Assembly (NCBI RefSeq): GCF_028288465.1
Contig: NZ_JAQBNR010000053.1
Coordinates: 124,001 to 188,000, forward strand
Direction: 5' to 3'
Origin: Ferruginibacter sp.
Lineage (GTDB): Bacteria; Bacteroidota; Bacteroidia; Chitinophagales; Chitinophagaceae
DNA length: 64,000 nucleotides
Shown here one piece after another: positions 45,582-54,616 of the stretch (the stretch's first letter is position 1; each line of letters starts with the position of its first letter). The position numbers and the translations under genes were made by a program. The notes beneath the pieces were generated by a model. The model was not told the DNA's origin and made no database searches. It saw nothing but the letters and a program-made list of their open reading frames with translations.

Positions 45582-45711
45582 GAAGTTGTCAACTTCTTTC
45601 CTGTGGAAGGGGGAGGCAAGTAATTATAACACCTTGCAAAGCAAGAGTTTTAAGGTAGAACAATATTTTTCCAAATCAAATCTTTTGACAGATAAAATTT
45701 GTTAACAAATT
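45582..45711. promoter_or_regulatory. Cluster of palindromes upstream of the toxin genes
   Basis: Within 45582-45711, about 80-210 bp upstream of the TcB-TcC start, are three perfect inverted repeats: GAAGTTG-T-CAACTTC (45582-45596), CTTGC-AAA-GCAAG (45633-45645) and the 16-bp palindrome AATTTGTTAACAAATT (45696-45711). They suit operator sites. No full TAnnTTTG promoter box was found in this stretch on the minus strand. Confidence 0.35.
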
Positions 45712-45780
45712 GTTGCCAGGCGAAGGTGCTGAAGTAAGTGAGGCCGTTTAAACCTGCTTGTAAAATAACACATAAGAAAG

Positions 45781-45800
45781 AAAAACCGGCAATAAGCCGG
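45781..45800 (-). terminator. Terminator of the APC permease gene
   Basis: CCGGC-AATAA-GCCGG (45786-45800) is followed on the minus strand by TTTTT. It lies about 90 bp past the permease stop and before the toxin operon's upstream region. Confidence 0.65.
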
Positions 45801-45887
45801 CTTTAATAATTATTGTACAATTTTTTAATAGCGTGAAAATGCAAATGATGAAAAACGGATACTATTTCGGGGTGATGGGATGCCAGA

Positions 45888-47315
45888 TTAGTCTTCAACA
45901 TTATTCTCTGATACACTACTTTTCTTTGTTGCAACCGCCAGGTAATACACGGGTATGCCAAGTAATGTGATCAAAAAGCCAGGCCAGGTAAATTTTGGTT
46001 TAAACACCACCAGCAGCAAACAAAAGGTGATGCCCATAATGATGTAAACGATGGGCAATAACGGGTAACCAAATGCTTTATATGGTCGCTCCCTATTGGG
46101 TTGTTTTTTTCTTAAAATAAATATACCGCCGATGGTGAGCATATAAAAACAAACCACCACAAAAGATATCATATCCAGTAGATCGCCGTACTTGCCGCTC
46201 AGGCTCCAGGCGGAGGCAAAGATGCACTGTAACCACAATGCATAACCGGGCACGGCAAATTTATTAAGCGTGCCGGCTCCTTTAAAAAACAACCCATCCT
46301 TTGCCATTGTATAATACACTCTTGCTCCAGCCAGTATCAATCCGTTGTTACAGCCAAATGTGGAGACCATAATCAGTAAGGCAATCATAATAGTGCCGGA
46401 AGTGCCAAATATCATTTCTGATGCAGCCACTCCTACCCTGTCTTTTGGAGCTGCCGCAATTTGCTGCAATGGCAGCACGGCGGTATACACCAGGTTGGTA
46501 CTTACATAAATCAGCGTTACAATCAATGTTCCTAAAAAAAGGCTAAGGCCAATATTGCGTTGCGGATTTTTTACTTCACCGGCAATGAATGTAATATTGT
46601 TCCAGGAATCGCTGCTAAAAACAGAGCCTACCATGGCAGAGGCCACTGCACCGGCGCCAATTATCCAGGTGTATTCTTTTACCGATCCATCAACCGCCAA
46701 ACCGTGCAGGTGCCACGCATTTTGCCAGTTGCCATGCCATACAACGCTGTTGGCTGCCTTTAACCCAAATACAATCAGGCAGAACAAACTGATCAATTTA
46801 GCCAATGTAAATGTGGTTTGAATGACTTTGCCATTTTTTACTCCCCTGGAGTTGATGAAGGTTAATAAAACAATCACAAAAATAGATAGCAGTTGTGCCG
46901 GAGAAATGGTGATAAAACCAAGATTGACTGCCACTGCATCTTCACTAAATACCGGGAATATATAAGCGCTGAATTTGGCGAATGCCACGCCTACCGCAGC
47001 AATGGTAGCCGTTTGAATAACGGAAAAAAAACTCCAGCCATATAAAAATCCGATGAGTGGATTGTAGGCTTCTTTTAAATAAACATATTGTCCCCCTGCT
47101 TTTGGAAACATGGCACTCAACTCTGCGTAACTTAAGGCGGCAATCAACGTCATAAAACCGGTTATAATCCATACCAGCATCAGCCAGCCTGCGCTGCCGG
47201 TATTTCGGGTAATATCTGCACTAACAATAAATATTCCGGAACCAATCATACTACCGGCTACTACCATCGTTGCATCAAGCAATCCCAGCGTGGGTTTAAA
47301 AGAAGTTGTACTCAT
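45888..47315 (-). CDS. APC-superfamily amino acid permease
   Basis: This 475-residue transporter has about 12 membrane segments. The start SFKPTLGLLDATMVVAGSMI leads into the glycine-rich first helix GSMIGSGIFIVSADI, the substrate-contacting motif of LAT/APC carriers. FPKAGGQYVYLKEAYNP and RERPYKAFGYPLLPIVYI are also family-typical. Substrates in this group are amino acids or related amines; which one cannot be predicted. It is divergent from an AraC-family gene 141 bp away, which is a plausible regulator. A TAGTTTTG box lies 40-47 bp upstream of the start. Confidence 0.88.
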   Translation of the reverse strand: MSTTSFKPTLGLLDATMVVAGSMIGSGIFIVSADITRNTGSAGWLMLVWIITGFMTLIAALSYAELSAMFPKAGGQYVYLKEAYNPLIGFLYGWSFFSVIQTATIAAVGVAFAKFSAYIFPVFSEDAVAVNLGFITISPAQLLSIFVIVLLTFINSRGVKNGKVIQTTFTLAKLISLFCLIVFGLKAANSVVWHGNWQNAWHLHGLAVDGSVKEYTWIIGAGAVASAMVGSVFSSDSWNNITFIAGEVKNPQRNIGLSLFLGTLIVTLIYVSTNLVYTAVLPLQQIAAAPKDRVGVAASEMIFGTSGTIMIALLIMVSTFGCNNGLILAGARVYYTMAKDGLFFKGAGTLNKFAVPGYALWLQCIFASAWSLSGKYGDLLDMISFVVVCFYMLTIGGIFILRKKQPNRERPYKAFGYPLLPIVYIIMGITFCLLLVVFKPKFTWPGFLITLLGIPVYYLAVATKKSSVSENNVED

Positions 47316-47354
47316 AAATTAAATTGTAGTCGCAGGAAAATCTCCCGGTACATT

Positions 47355-47362
47355 CAAAACTA
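47355..47362 (-). promoter_or_regulatory. Candidate -7 promoter box of the APC permease gene
   Basis: TAGTTTTG on the minus strand matches TAnnTTTG and ends 40 bp before the permease ATG. No well-spaced -33 TTTG was found. Confidence 0.35.
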
Positions 47363-47456
47363 TTTGTTTTATTAACAAGTACTATACTTTTCTTGTCTTT
47401 TAATTTACCAATTTTAACCCTTTTAAATGCAGGTAAAAAAATAACGTAATATTGTT

Positions 47457-48335
47457 ATGATGAAAGTTGTGCAGTTTACCATACCGGTTGAAATTGATAA
47501 TTCTATCCACTTGCAGGAAGACAAGTTGCCGCATTTTTATGAACACCTGCACCGGCATACCGAAACCCAAATTACCTGGGTAATCAGCGGGGAGGGTACG
47601 TTGATTGCGGGCAATACGATGCAACGGTTTCAATCAGGAGATCTTTTTGTTATTGGCGCCAACCAGCCACATTTATTTAAAAGTGATCCTTCTTATTTTG
47701 ATGATGCCAACCGTAAAAGCATTCACTCGCTGAATATATTTTTTAACCCCACCGGCTTTATCGCTCAATTGCTTGCTTTTCCGGAAATGCGTGGTATAAA
47801 AAAATTTGTAACCGCCAGTAGTTTTGGTATGCAGGCATCTGAAAAAGATGCGGCTAAATTATCGGAACATTTTTTAAAAATCAGAAACAGTACTGCAGGA
47901 TTTCGCCTGGCCTATTTTATTGAATTGCTGCAGGTGATGGCCAATTTAAAAAAATGGAAATACCTCTCTACAGAATCTTTTGAATTTACAATTACAGACT
48001 CTGAAGGGTTGCGTATGAATGATATTTACAGGTACACCATGGAGCATTTTACAGAAAACATTACGCTGGATCAAATTGCAGCCGTTGTATATCTAACGCC
48101 TCAATCTTTTTGTCGTTATTTTAAAAAACACACTTCCAAAACCTACATCATTTTTTTAAATGAGGTTCGCATAAATGAAGCCTGCAAAAAAATGATGGAG
48201 ATGGATTTCGACAGTATCTCTACCATTGCTTACCAATCAGGTTTCAACAACGTGGTTACTTTTAACCGGGTATTTAAAAGTATTACGGGCAAGGCGCCAA
48301 GAGAGTACATCAAAGAATATCATAAAAAGGAATAG
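47457..48335 (+). CDS. AraC-family transcriptional regulator
   Basis: This 292-residue protein has an N-terminal cupin sensor (about 20-85), with HFYEHLHRHTETQITWVISG and DLFVIGANQPHLFK. The C-terminal double helix-turn-helix of the AraC/XylS type is at about 185-288 (ITLDQIAAVVYLTPQSFCRY, then STIAYQSGFNNVVTFNRVF and the end FKSITGKAPREYIKEY). Such proteins usually bind a sugar, amino acid or similar small ligand. It faces the APC permease gene. It is also convergent with the SusD gene, so it could control either, but the permease is the more usual arrangement. Confidence 0.88.
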   Translation: MMKVVQFTIPVEIDNSIHLQEDKLPHFYEHLHRHTETQITWVISGEGTLIAGNTMQRFQSGDLFVIGANQPHLFKSDPSYFDDANRKSIHSLNIFFNPTGFIAQLLAFPEMRGIKKFVTASSFGMQASEKDAAKLSEHFLKIRNSTAGFRLAYFIELLQVMANLKKWKYLSTESFEFTITDSEGLRMNDIYRYTMEHFTENITLDQIAAVVYLTPQSFCRYFKKHTSKTYIIFLNEVRINEACKKMMEMDFDSISTIAYQSGFNNVVTFNRVFKSITGKAPREYIKEYHKKE

Positions 48336-48393
48336 CGGGCGTTACACCAGCAAATAAGTACGTTTAATAGTGATTTGTATGATGCAGTACAAT

Positions 48394-48419
48394 AAAAAGA
48401 GCCCCAAAACAGGGGCTCT
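48394..48419 (-). terminator. Intrinsic terminator of the SusC/SusD operon
   Basis: AGAGCCCC (48398-48405) pairs with GGGGCTCT (48412-48419), and TTTTTATT follows on the minus strand. It lies between the convergent AraC and SusD genes and may serve both. Confidence 0.8.
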
Positions 48420-48453
48420 TGCTACTAAAACTACTACAGAAAAAAAACATTTT

Positions 48454-49824
48454 TTACGGATTCCACCAAAGCCTGTCTGTAACCTTTGCCGCCTGCTGTG
48501 GCTGGGAATTACTAAGCCGCTCGCTTTCAGGATAAAGCAACCTTCTTGGTATGTCAGACAATGCTCCATTAACCTTGGTGATGGCTGGGTAACCAGTTCT
48601 TCTCCAGTCTGTAAAATTTTCAATGTTTAAAAAGTTGGCAATGCTCTTTTCTTCCATGATGCGCTGGATAGCATTATCCGTAGTGAGGCTTCTTGAATTA
48701 ATATAGTTGGTTACTTCTGCTGCAGTAACGTCAAATCCAAGTTTTAAAAAATGAGATTGTATTCCCTGGATGTAGATGGGCGCTGCCGCAGCAGCTCCTG
48801 ATTTTATAAATGTAGCTTCAGCCTTTAAAAACAATGCTTCGCTGTAGGTAACAATATAATTTGCAGCACCGGTTCCGGCAACCCAGGCTGTGGGATAAGA
48901 ATAATCGTCAAGGCTGCCGACAGGATCTCCAACAGTGCGTCCATTGTACAGGCCGGTACCATCAGCTTTTTTTACCAGTTTAGGCAACCGGGGATCGTTG
49001 GTTGCTACAAGTTTATTTACAAAGGTAGAACTGAGTACTGCTGTTGAAATGGGATCAAAAGACTGGCCCCAGGTGTTAATACCTTCGTACTGAAACTTAA
49101 GGTCATCGTCATTTGATTGCATTGCATTGTTTAAAGCCTGCAATGCCTTATCTGCCTGTGCTGCGGCTGTATTTCCGGGTGCATTGGTAAGGTGCATATA
49201 ATAGCGTGCCTGCAAGGTATAAGCAAGCTTCTTCCACTTATCCATATCACCGGCATAAAAATAATCGTCACCGCCGGGTACTATTGCGCTGCCTTTTTCA
49301 ATATCAGAAATACCTTTGGCCAGTAAATCCTGTACTGCCGTATAAATAGTTTCCTGTTTATCGTATACCGGCGTAAAGTTTTTGTTTCCCTGGAATGCCT
49401 GGCTGTAAGGAATATCTCCCCAAAGATCGGTAGCTGTACCCAAAACATACGCAGACAAAATTTTTGCAATGGCGGCATAGTTACTCTTACCACTGGCCTC
49501 AGCTTTGTCATTCAAAATCCTGAGGTTGTTAAGCCCGGCTACATAAAATGCAGTCCAGTCTCCATCGAAATAATTATTAAACAATTGGTAGCTCCAGTTA
49601 CCAGGGTTTTCCTGGTTAGGGGCAATTGTTTGTACAAAATATTGAATGTTGATGGCGGCATTGCCTGCAAAAATATTATCAGAAATATTTGCTTCTACCG
49701 GTGCCAGTATCAATGCTTCCTGCACATCTACCGGGTTATTGGGATCCTTGTTTACATCAAGGTATTTTTTACATCCACCCAGCAATGCGGTTGAAAGTAT
49801 GAGTATAATAAATGATCGTTTCAT
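48454..49824 (-). CDS. SusD/RagB-like outer-membrane lipoprotein
   Basis: This 456-residue surface lipoprotein starts at the ATG at 49824. That choice places a signal peptide and lipobox (MKRSFIILILSTALLGGCKK) at the N-terminus, whereas the longer frame adds 18 unlikely residues. The body has the helical TPR-like SusD pattern with GYGDI-like WGDIPYSQAFQGNKNF, YADMDKWKKLAYTLQARYYM-type segments, and a C-terminal WRRTGYP. It works as the lid and binding partner of the TonB-dependent SusC porin encoded 31 bp upstream. The substrate is not shown by sequence. Confidence 0.9.
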   Translation of the reverse strand: MKRSFIILILSTALLGGCKKYLDVNKDPNNPVDVQEALILAPVEANISDNIFAGNAAINIQYFVQTIAPNQENPGNWSYQLFNNYFDGDWTAFYVAGLNNLRILNDKAEASGKSNYAAIAKILSAYVLGTATDLWGDIPYSQAFQGNKNFTPVYDKQETIYTAVQDLLAKGISDIEKGSAIVPGGDDYFYAGDMDKWKKLAYTLQARYYMHLTNAPGNTAAAQADKALQALNNAMQSNDDDLKFQYEGINTWGQSFDPISTAVLSSTFVNKLVATNDPRLPKLVKKADGTGLYNGRTVGDPVGSLDDYSYPTAWVAGTGAANYIVTYSEALFLKAEATFIKSGAAAAAPIYIQGIQSHFLKLGFDVTAAEVTNYINSRSLTTDNAIQRIMEEKSIANFLNIENFTDWRRTGYPAITKVNGALSDIPRRLLYPESERLSNSQPQQAAKVTDRLWWNP

Positions 49825-49855
49825 CTTAATAATTTTTAGCTGTTGGTTAGAATGA

Positions 49856-52800
49856 TTAAAAGCCGAGCTTAAGTGCAAAGTTTACAGAGCGGGATGTTGG
49901 CGACGAAAATGCATATACACCCACATCACCATTACCAGTACCCCAGGAACTAACTTCCGGATCAGCACCTGTAAAATGCGGACTGTAAATCCATAAATTA
50001 CGGCCGGTAACAGACAATGAAAGTGTCTTAATAATGGTTCTTTTCAACAAAGCAGGATCCAGCCGGTAAGTAAGGCTTACCGTTCTCAGTTTGATGTAGG
50101 AGCCATCCTGGATAAATGCTTCGTAAAGCTGGTTATTCCTGTAAAAATCCTGTGCCTTTATAACAATGGTATTGGCTTTACCATCAACAGCGCTTACTGC
50201 ATCAAGCACAAAGTCCTTGCGGTTTTCTGTGGCTTTTGCCGTACCGTAAAAAGTGCCGTAAGAATCTACCCCATTCCATACATCACCACCTTTTTTAACA
50301 TCAAAAAATACATCAAGACTAAATTGTTTATAACGGAAACTGTTACTCATACCACCAAGCCAATCAGGATTTGCATTGCCTACAATTCCCTGCCCATCGG
50401 CAAACGGATGCCCATCTGCGTCTACCAGCATTTTTCCGCTTGCATTTCTTGCGTATTTATCGCCATAGAAAATATTGTATGGCTCGCCCACTATCAATCT
50501 ACCCAACTGGTTAAGGCCCGGGTATAATTGCAGTACTTTATTGCGAATGGTTGAAAAGTTAACTGTCATATCCCAGTTAAAATTGTTGGTTTTTACCGGA
50601 GAAACATTTAGTAAAACTTCCACGCCTTTATTTTCGATGCTGGCACTGTTAACTGTTGTACCGGTATAGCCTGTAGCAGCGGAAATTGCTACTCCCGGAA
50701 TAATTCCGTTGGTGGATTTTCTATAAAAATAGGAAGCTTCAAGGCCAATGCGGTTATTTAAAAATTTAGTTTCCACTCCTACTTCGTATTCATTCAGTCT
50801 TTCATTTTTTAAAGTAGAATTACCTAAAGTAGGGCTCAACAAAAAGCCCGGCTGACCCTGGAATGGAAAATTACCCGAAGCCCTTGACGCAAGAATATAA
50901 GGAGTTCCTAATTGATAAGCTCCTACGCCATCATTACCTACGGTGGCATAAGAAAACCGCAGTTTACCAAAGTTCATAAAACTATTGCCTGACTTTGGAA
51001 ACAACTCTGAAAATATAAAGCTAAGTGCTGCAGAGCCATAAGGATAAAACTGCTTATCTTTTGCCAGCACAGAACTGCCATCATACCGGCCGGTTAATGA
51101 CAAAGCCAGCAGTTTATTATATTCAATATTTGCCTGTGTATAAAACCCAAGCTTTCTTTGCTCGTAATATAGCTCACTGCCCTTAATATCCTTGGCAGAA
51201 GATACGTTATAGAAATCTGCGATGGTTAATTTGGTGCCGGATACGGTAACATACTGGCTGTAATTAGAATAAACATTGTTGCCCACCAGTAGGTTTACAT
51301 CAAACTTATTGAAAGCCTTGTGTGCATTAATGATCAGGTCGTTATTGAACTGCCTGAAGTTGGTATTGGCATTTCTTACAGAACCTGATGCATTGGGATC
51401 TTCTGAATCTGCAGGACCAAGAGCCGGACTTGGCGCATTGTAATAATTATTTTGTTCTGTATAAATATCTGCGCCCAATCTTTCTGTAACTGTCAGCCAA
51501 CTTAACGGAGTATAATTAAATGTAAGTACGGGGATGAACCTGTTTACAGTGGCATTATTCTTCATATTGTCAATCGTCCATAACGGTGGATTCCTGGAGA
51601 ACCTGTATAACCTTTGTGAGCCATCGGCATTAAGTACAGGATAAGGGTTCCAGGATATTGGCTGCCCCATCAACACAAAGAGAGGACCGTTAACCCAGCC
51701 TTCCGGAAGTCTTGTCTGGTTAGAATTGGTGTACCCCAACTGGAAGGTGCTGCTAAGATTTTTATAAATTTTTGTATTGTATTTTGCAAAAAGTGAATTG
51801 CGTTTATAATTATTAACAGGAACAACCCCTTGCTGATCAAAGTAAGAATACGAAAGAAAATAGCTGGAGGCTATTCCACCCCCGCTTATACTTACAGAAT
51901 TATTGGAAGTAATTCCTTTTCTAAGAAATGATTTCCATGGATCGTACTTTGGCGCAGCCGATCCATTTATTTTAAGGGTATCCATCAATGGCCCCCATGA
52001 TGCACTCGTCTTTTGGTCTTCCCCATTGGAAAAGACACCGTTGATTCCCTGCCCGTATTTGGTTTGTCTTTCAGGCAATAAAGCTTTTTCAAAAGAAAGT
52101 TCAGATGAAATATTGATTGCAGGCTTCTTATCTATCCCGCCACTTTTTGTAGTGATCATTACTACTCCTTTTGCACCTGAAGAACCATACAATGCAGTAG
52201 CAGCAGCACCTTTCAGCACCGTAATGTTTTCGATGCTGGCAGGATCAATGTCCGAAACCCTGTTGGTACCAGCACCTGCTGCGCCGCCGGTGGCTGTTTC
52301 ATCATTGTTGATGGGCACACCATCTATTACAAACAACGCCTGGTTATCGCCGGTGGCAGATGTTGCACCTCTGATGACTATGCGTGAAGATGCACCGGCT
52401 GTTCCGGCAGAGCTGGTGATCTGAACACCTGAAACTTTACCGGCCATGGCATTAACAAGGTTAGGCTCTTTTGAATTGGTAAGTACGTCACCTTTTAATT
52501 CCTGCGTGCTGTAAGTAAGGTTTCTCTTATCCCGCTTTACACCGAGTGCAGTAACTACCACTTCGTTTAACCCAACCGTGTTTTGTTTCAATATAATATT
52601 TACTTCGCTTTTTCCGGCTGTAGAAAACTCCGCCGGCTCATAGCCAACTGCAGATACCAGTAGTACACCACTGCTGTTAATTGCAATTTCAAAACGTCCT
52701 TCTTTATCTGTGGACGCAAAGTGTTTGGTCTTTTTTTCCTGGATGGTGGCACCGGGCAGGCCCCTGCCTGATGAGTCAGTTAGTTTACCGGTTACAGTTT

Positions 52801-52873
52801 TATTTTGTGCTTTTGCCAATTGACAAATAAGTACAAAAAAAACCAAACCAATTAGTTTTGAAGATTTTCTCAT
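49856..52873 (-). CDS. SusC/RagA-like TonB-dependent outer-membrane transporter
   Basis: This 1005-residue protein has a signal peptide (MRKSSKLIGLVFFVLICQLA). A carboxypeptidase-like beta domain (TVTGKLTDSSGRGLPGATI) leads to the TonB-linked motif LNEVVVTALGVKRDKRNLTY. The plug is signalled by GKVSGVQITSSAGTAGASS and LFVIDGVPINN, followed by a 22-strand-type barrel ending in ...SRSVNFALKLGF with the terminal Phe. It imports a ligand captured by SusD. It is the first gene of the pair. Upstream lies an 11-bp perfect inverted repeat. No ECF sigma/anti-sigma or hybrid two-component regulator is encoded next to it in this window. Confidence 0.92.
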   Translation of the reverse strand: MRKSSKLIGLVFFVLICQLAKAQNKTVTGKLTDSSGRGLPGATIQEKKTKHFASTDKEGRFEIAINSSGVLLVSAVGYEPAEFSTAGKSEVNIILKQNTVGLNEVVVTALGVKRDKRNLTYSTQELKGDVLTNSKEPNLVNAMAGKVSGVQITSSAGTAGASSRIVIRGATSATGDNQALFVIDGVPINNDETATGGAAGAGTNRVSDIDPASIENITVLKGAAATALYGSSGAKGVVMITTKSGGIDKKPAINISSELSFEKALLPERQTKYGQGINGVFSNGEDQKTSASWGPLMDTLKINGSAAPKYDPWKSFLRKGITSNNSVSISGGGIASSYFLSYSYFDQQGVVPVNNYKRNSLFAKYNTKIYKNLSSTFQLGYTNSNQTRLPEGWVNGPLFVLMGQPISWNPYPVLNADGSQRLYRFSRNPPLWTIDNMKNNATVNRFIPVLTFNYTPLSWLTVTERLGADIYTEQNNYYNAPSPALGPADSEDPNASGSVRNANTNFRQFNNDLIINAHKAFNKFDVNLLVGNNVYSNYSQYVTVSGTKLTIADFYNVSSAKDIKGSELYYEQRKLGFYTQANIEYNKLLALSLTGRYDGSSVLAKDKQFYPYGSAALSFIFSELFPKSGNSFMNFGKLRFSYATVGNDGVGAYQLGTPYILASRASGNFPFQGQPGFLLSPTLGNSTLKNERLNEYEVGVETKFLNNRIGLEASYFYRKSTNGIIPGVAISAATGYTGTTVNSASIENKGVEVLLNVSPVKTNNFNWDMTVNFSTIRNKVLQLYPGLNQLGRLIVGEPYNIFYGDKYARNASGKMLVDADGHPFADGQGIVGNANPDWLGGMSNSFRYKQFSLDVFFDVKKGGDVWNGVDSYGTFYGTAKATENRKDFVLDAVSAVDGKANTIVIKAQDFYRNNQLYEAFIQDGSYIKLRTVSLTYRLDPALLKRTIIKTLSLSVTGRNLWIYSPHFTGADPEVSSWGTGNGDVGVYAFSSPTSRSVNFALKLGF

Positions 52874-52909
52874 AACAATTTAATTAGTGTGATAAAATAA
52901 TTGGGTACT

Positions 52910-52938
52910 TAATAATTGTTATTTATACAATTATTAAT
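52910..52938. promoter_or_regulatory. Inverted repeat upstream of susC-like gene
   Basis: TTAATAATTGT (52910-52920) and ACAATTATTAA (52928-52938) form a perfect 11-bp inverted repeat with 7-bp spacing, 37 bp upstream of the SusC start. It is A/T-rich, so chance is not excluded. Confidence 0.3.
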
Positions 52939-53140
52939 TTAACATGAAGTTATTTTATCCTTTTTAGCACTGCTATCCTTGGATTACCCGGTTATTTACA
53001 AATATTACCTGTTATTTATTGTCCCTTTCCGCAAGACTATTTACGGGCACAAACGCTCATCCGGGTTGTTTTGTACGGTAATAACATTGCCTGGTTATTA
53101 TGAAAAATTATCCAACCGGTTTCAACTGGTTTATCAATTG

Positions 53141-53148
53141 TAACTTTG
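53141..53148 (+). promoter_or_regulatory. Candidate -7 promoter box of the aminopeptidase P gene
   Basis: TAACTTTG matches TAnnTTTG exactly, 67 bp upstream of the ATG. A TTTC about 17 bp before it could be a weak -33 box. Confidence 0.45.
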
Positions 53149-53215
53149 CGATTCAAAAAATTTAGCAGTAAACAAATAGTCTGTTACAATACTTTCAACC
53201 TTTAATACATCAACC

Positions 53216-54613
53216 ATGTTTAGCAAAGAAATTTACATCAACCGGCGCAATCAATTAAAAAGCCTTGTTGGCAGCGGCATTATTTTATTGATTGGAAATG
53301 AGCAAAGCAGTATGTCGTTTAAAGACAACTGGTATCCGTTCAGGCAGGATAGTTCTTTTCTTTATTTTACCGGCCTGGATACACCGGCACTTGCGGCAAT
53401 TATTGACGTTGATAATAATACCGAAATAATTTTTGGAGAAGAATCGGGTGTGGATGATATTATCTGGAACGGTCATACACCATCATTGAAAGAGATGGCT
53501 GAACGTTCAGGATGTAGCACTACTAAGCCTTTTAACGAATTAAAATCTTTTATCAAAAATGCTGCGGATCGCCATCAGTCCATTCATTATTTGCCTCCTT
53601 ACCGGCCGGAACAGGCATTGCTGTTAAGTCATTTATTATCTACCCCGTTAACTGGTGTTGATGCAGGTGTATCAACCATTTTAATACAAGCGATTGTTTC
53701 ACTTCGCTCCATAAAAGGTAAAGAAGAAGTGGAAGAAATAAAAAAAGCGGTCGCTATTTCCGAAGCCCTTCATCTTACCGGCATGCGTGAAAGCCGTGCC
53801 GGTTTAACGGAAGCACATGTGGCGGGACTGGTGCAGTCTGTAGCAATCAGTGGTGGCGGCAATCTTTCTTTCCCAACCATATTAACCACGCATGGCGAAA
53901 TATTACACAACCATTATGGCAACCATATTTTACCACCAGGCAAAATGGTTTTACTGGATGCCGGTGCGGAAACGGCCATGCATTATGCCGGTGATCTAAC
54001 CCGTACATTTCCTGTTGATGCTGCTTTTACCTCTTTACAAAAAGATGTGTACAATATTGTATTGAATGCATTACAAACCGCCGCAGCTGCTGTACAACCA
54101 GGCAAATTATTTAAAGACATTCACCTGCTTGCGGCGACAAAACTAACCGAAGGATTAACGGCCCTGGGCCTGATGAAAGGTGATGCAAAAGAAGCGGTTG
54201 CAGCCGGTGCGCATACATTATTTTTTCAATGCGGACTTGGCCATATGATGGGACTGGATGTACACGACATGGAAAACCTGGGCGAACAATATGTTGGTTA
54301 CACACCGGAAATGAAAAAGAGTACTGAGTTTGGTTTAAAGAGTTTGCGGTTGGCTAAAGCGCTGGAAGCGGGCTACGTGGTAACAGTTGAACCTGGCTTG
54401 TATTTTATTCCGGAACTGATGGATATTTGGGCTGCAGAAAAAAAACTGAGCCAGTTTATTAACTACGATCAATTACCGGCTTTCAGAGATTTTGGTGGCA
54501 TTCGCATTGAAGACGATTACCTGGTAACACCAACCGGCAGCGAGTTACTAAGCACATCTTTACCGAGAACAGTACCTGAAATTGAAGCCATCCGGCAGAA
54601 GGCATTGGCTTAG
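53216..54613 (+). CDS. Xaa-Pro aminopeptidase (aminopeptidase P, M24)
   Basis: This 465-residue cytoplasmic metallopeptidase removes the N-terminal residue from peptides whose second residue is proline. The N-terminal AMP_N domain (1-130; DNWYPFRQDSSFLYFTGLD) precedes the pita-bread catalytic domain. Its five metal ligands are visible: Asp in LLDAGAETAM and in GDLTRTFP, His in QCGLGHMMGLDVHD, Glu in VVTVEPGLY, and Glu in GGIRIEDDYLV. No signal peptide. It is on the plus strand, divergent from the SusC gene and ending 3 bp short of the stop of the convergent GH51 gene. Together with the S9 peptidase at the right edge it suggests processing of proline-rich peptides. Confidence 0.93.
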   Translation: MFSKEIYINRRNQLKSLVGSGIILLIGNEQSSMSFKDNWYPFRQDSSFLYFTGLDTPALAAIIDVDNNTEIIFGEESGVDDIIWNGHTPSLKEMAERSGCSTTKPFNELKSFIKNAADRHQSIHYLPPYRPEQALLLSHLLSTPLTGVDAGVSTILIQAIVSLRSIKGKEEVEEIKKAVAISEALHLTGMRESRAGLTEAHVAGLVQSVAISGGGNLSFPTILTTHGEILHNHYGNHILPPGKMVLLDAGAETAMHYAGDLTRTFPVDAAFTSLQKDVYNIVLNALQTAAAAVQPGKLFKDIHLLAATKLTEGLTALGLMKGDAKEAVAAGAHTLFFQCGLGHMMGLDVHDMENLGEQYVGYTPEMKKSTEFGLKSLRLAKALEAGYVVTVEPGLYFIPELMDIWAAEKKLSQFINYDQLPAFRDFGGIRIEDDYLVTPTGSELLSTSLPRTVPEIEAIRQKALA

Positions 54614-54616
54614 TAT

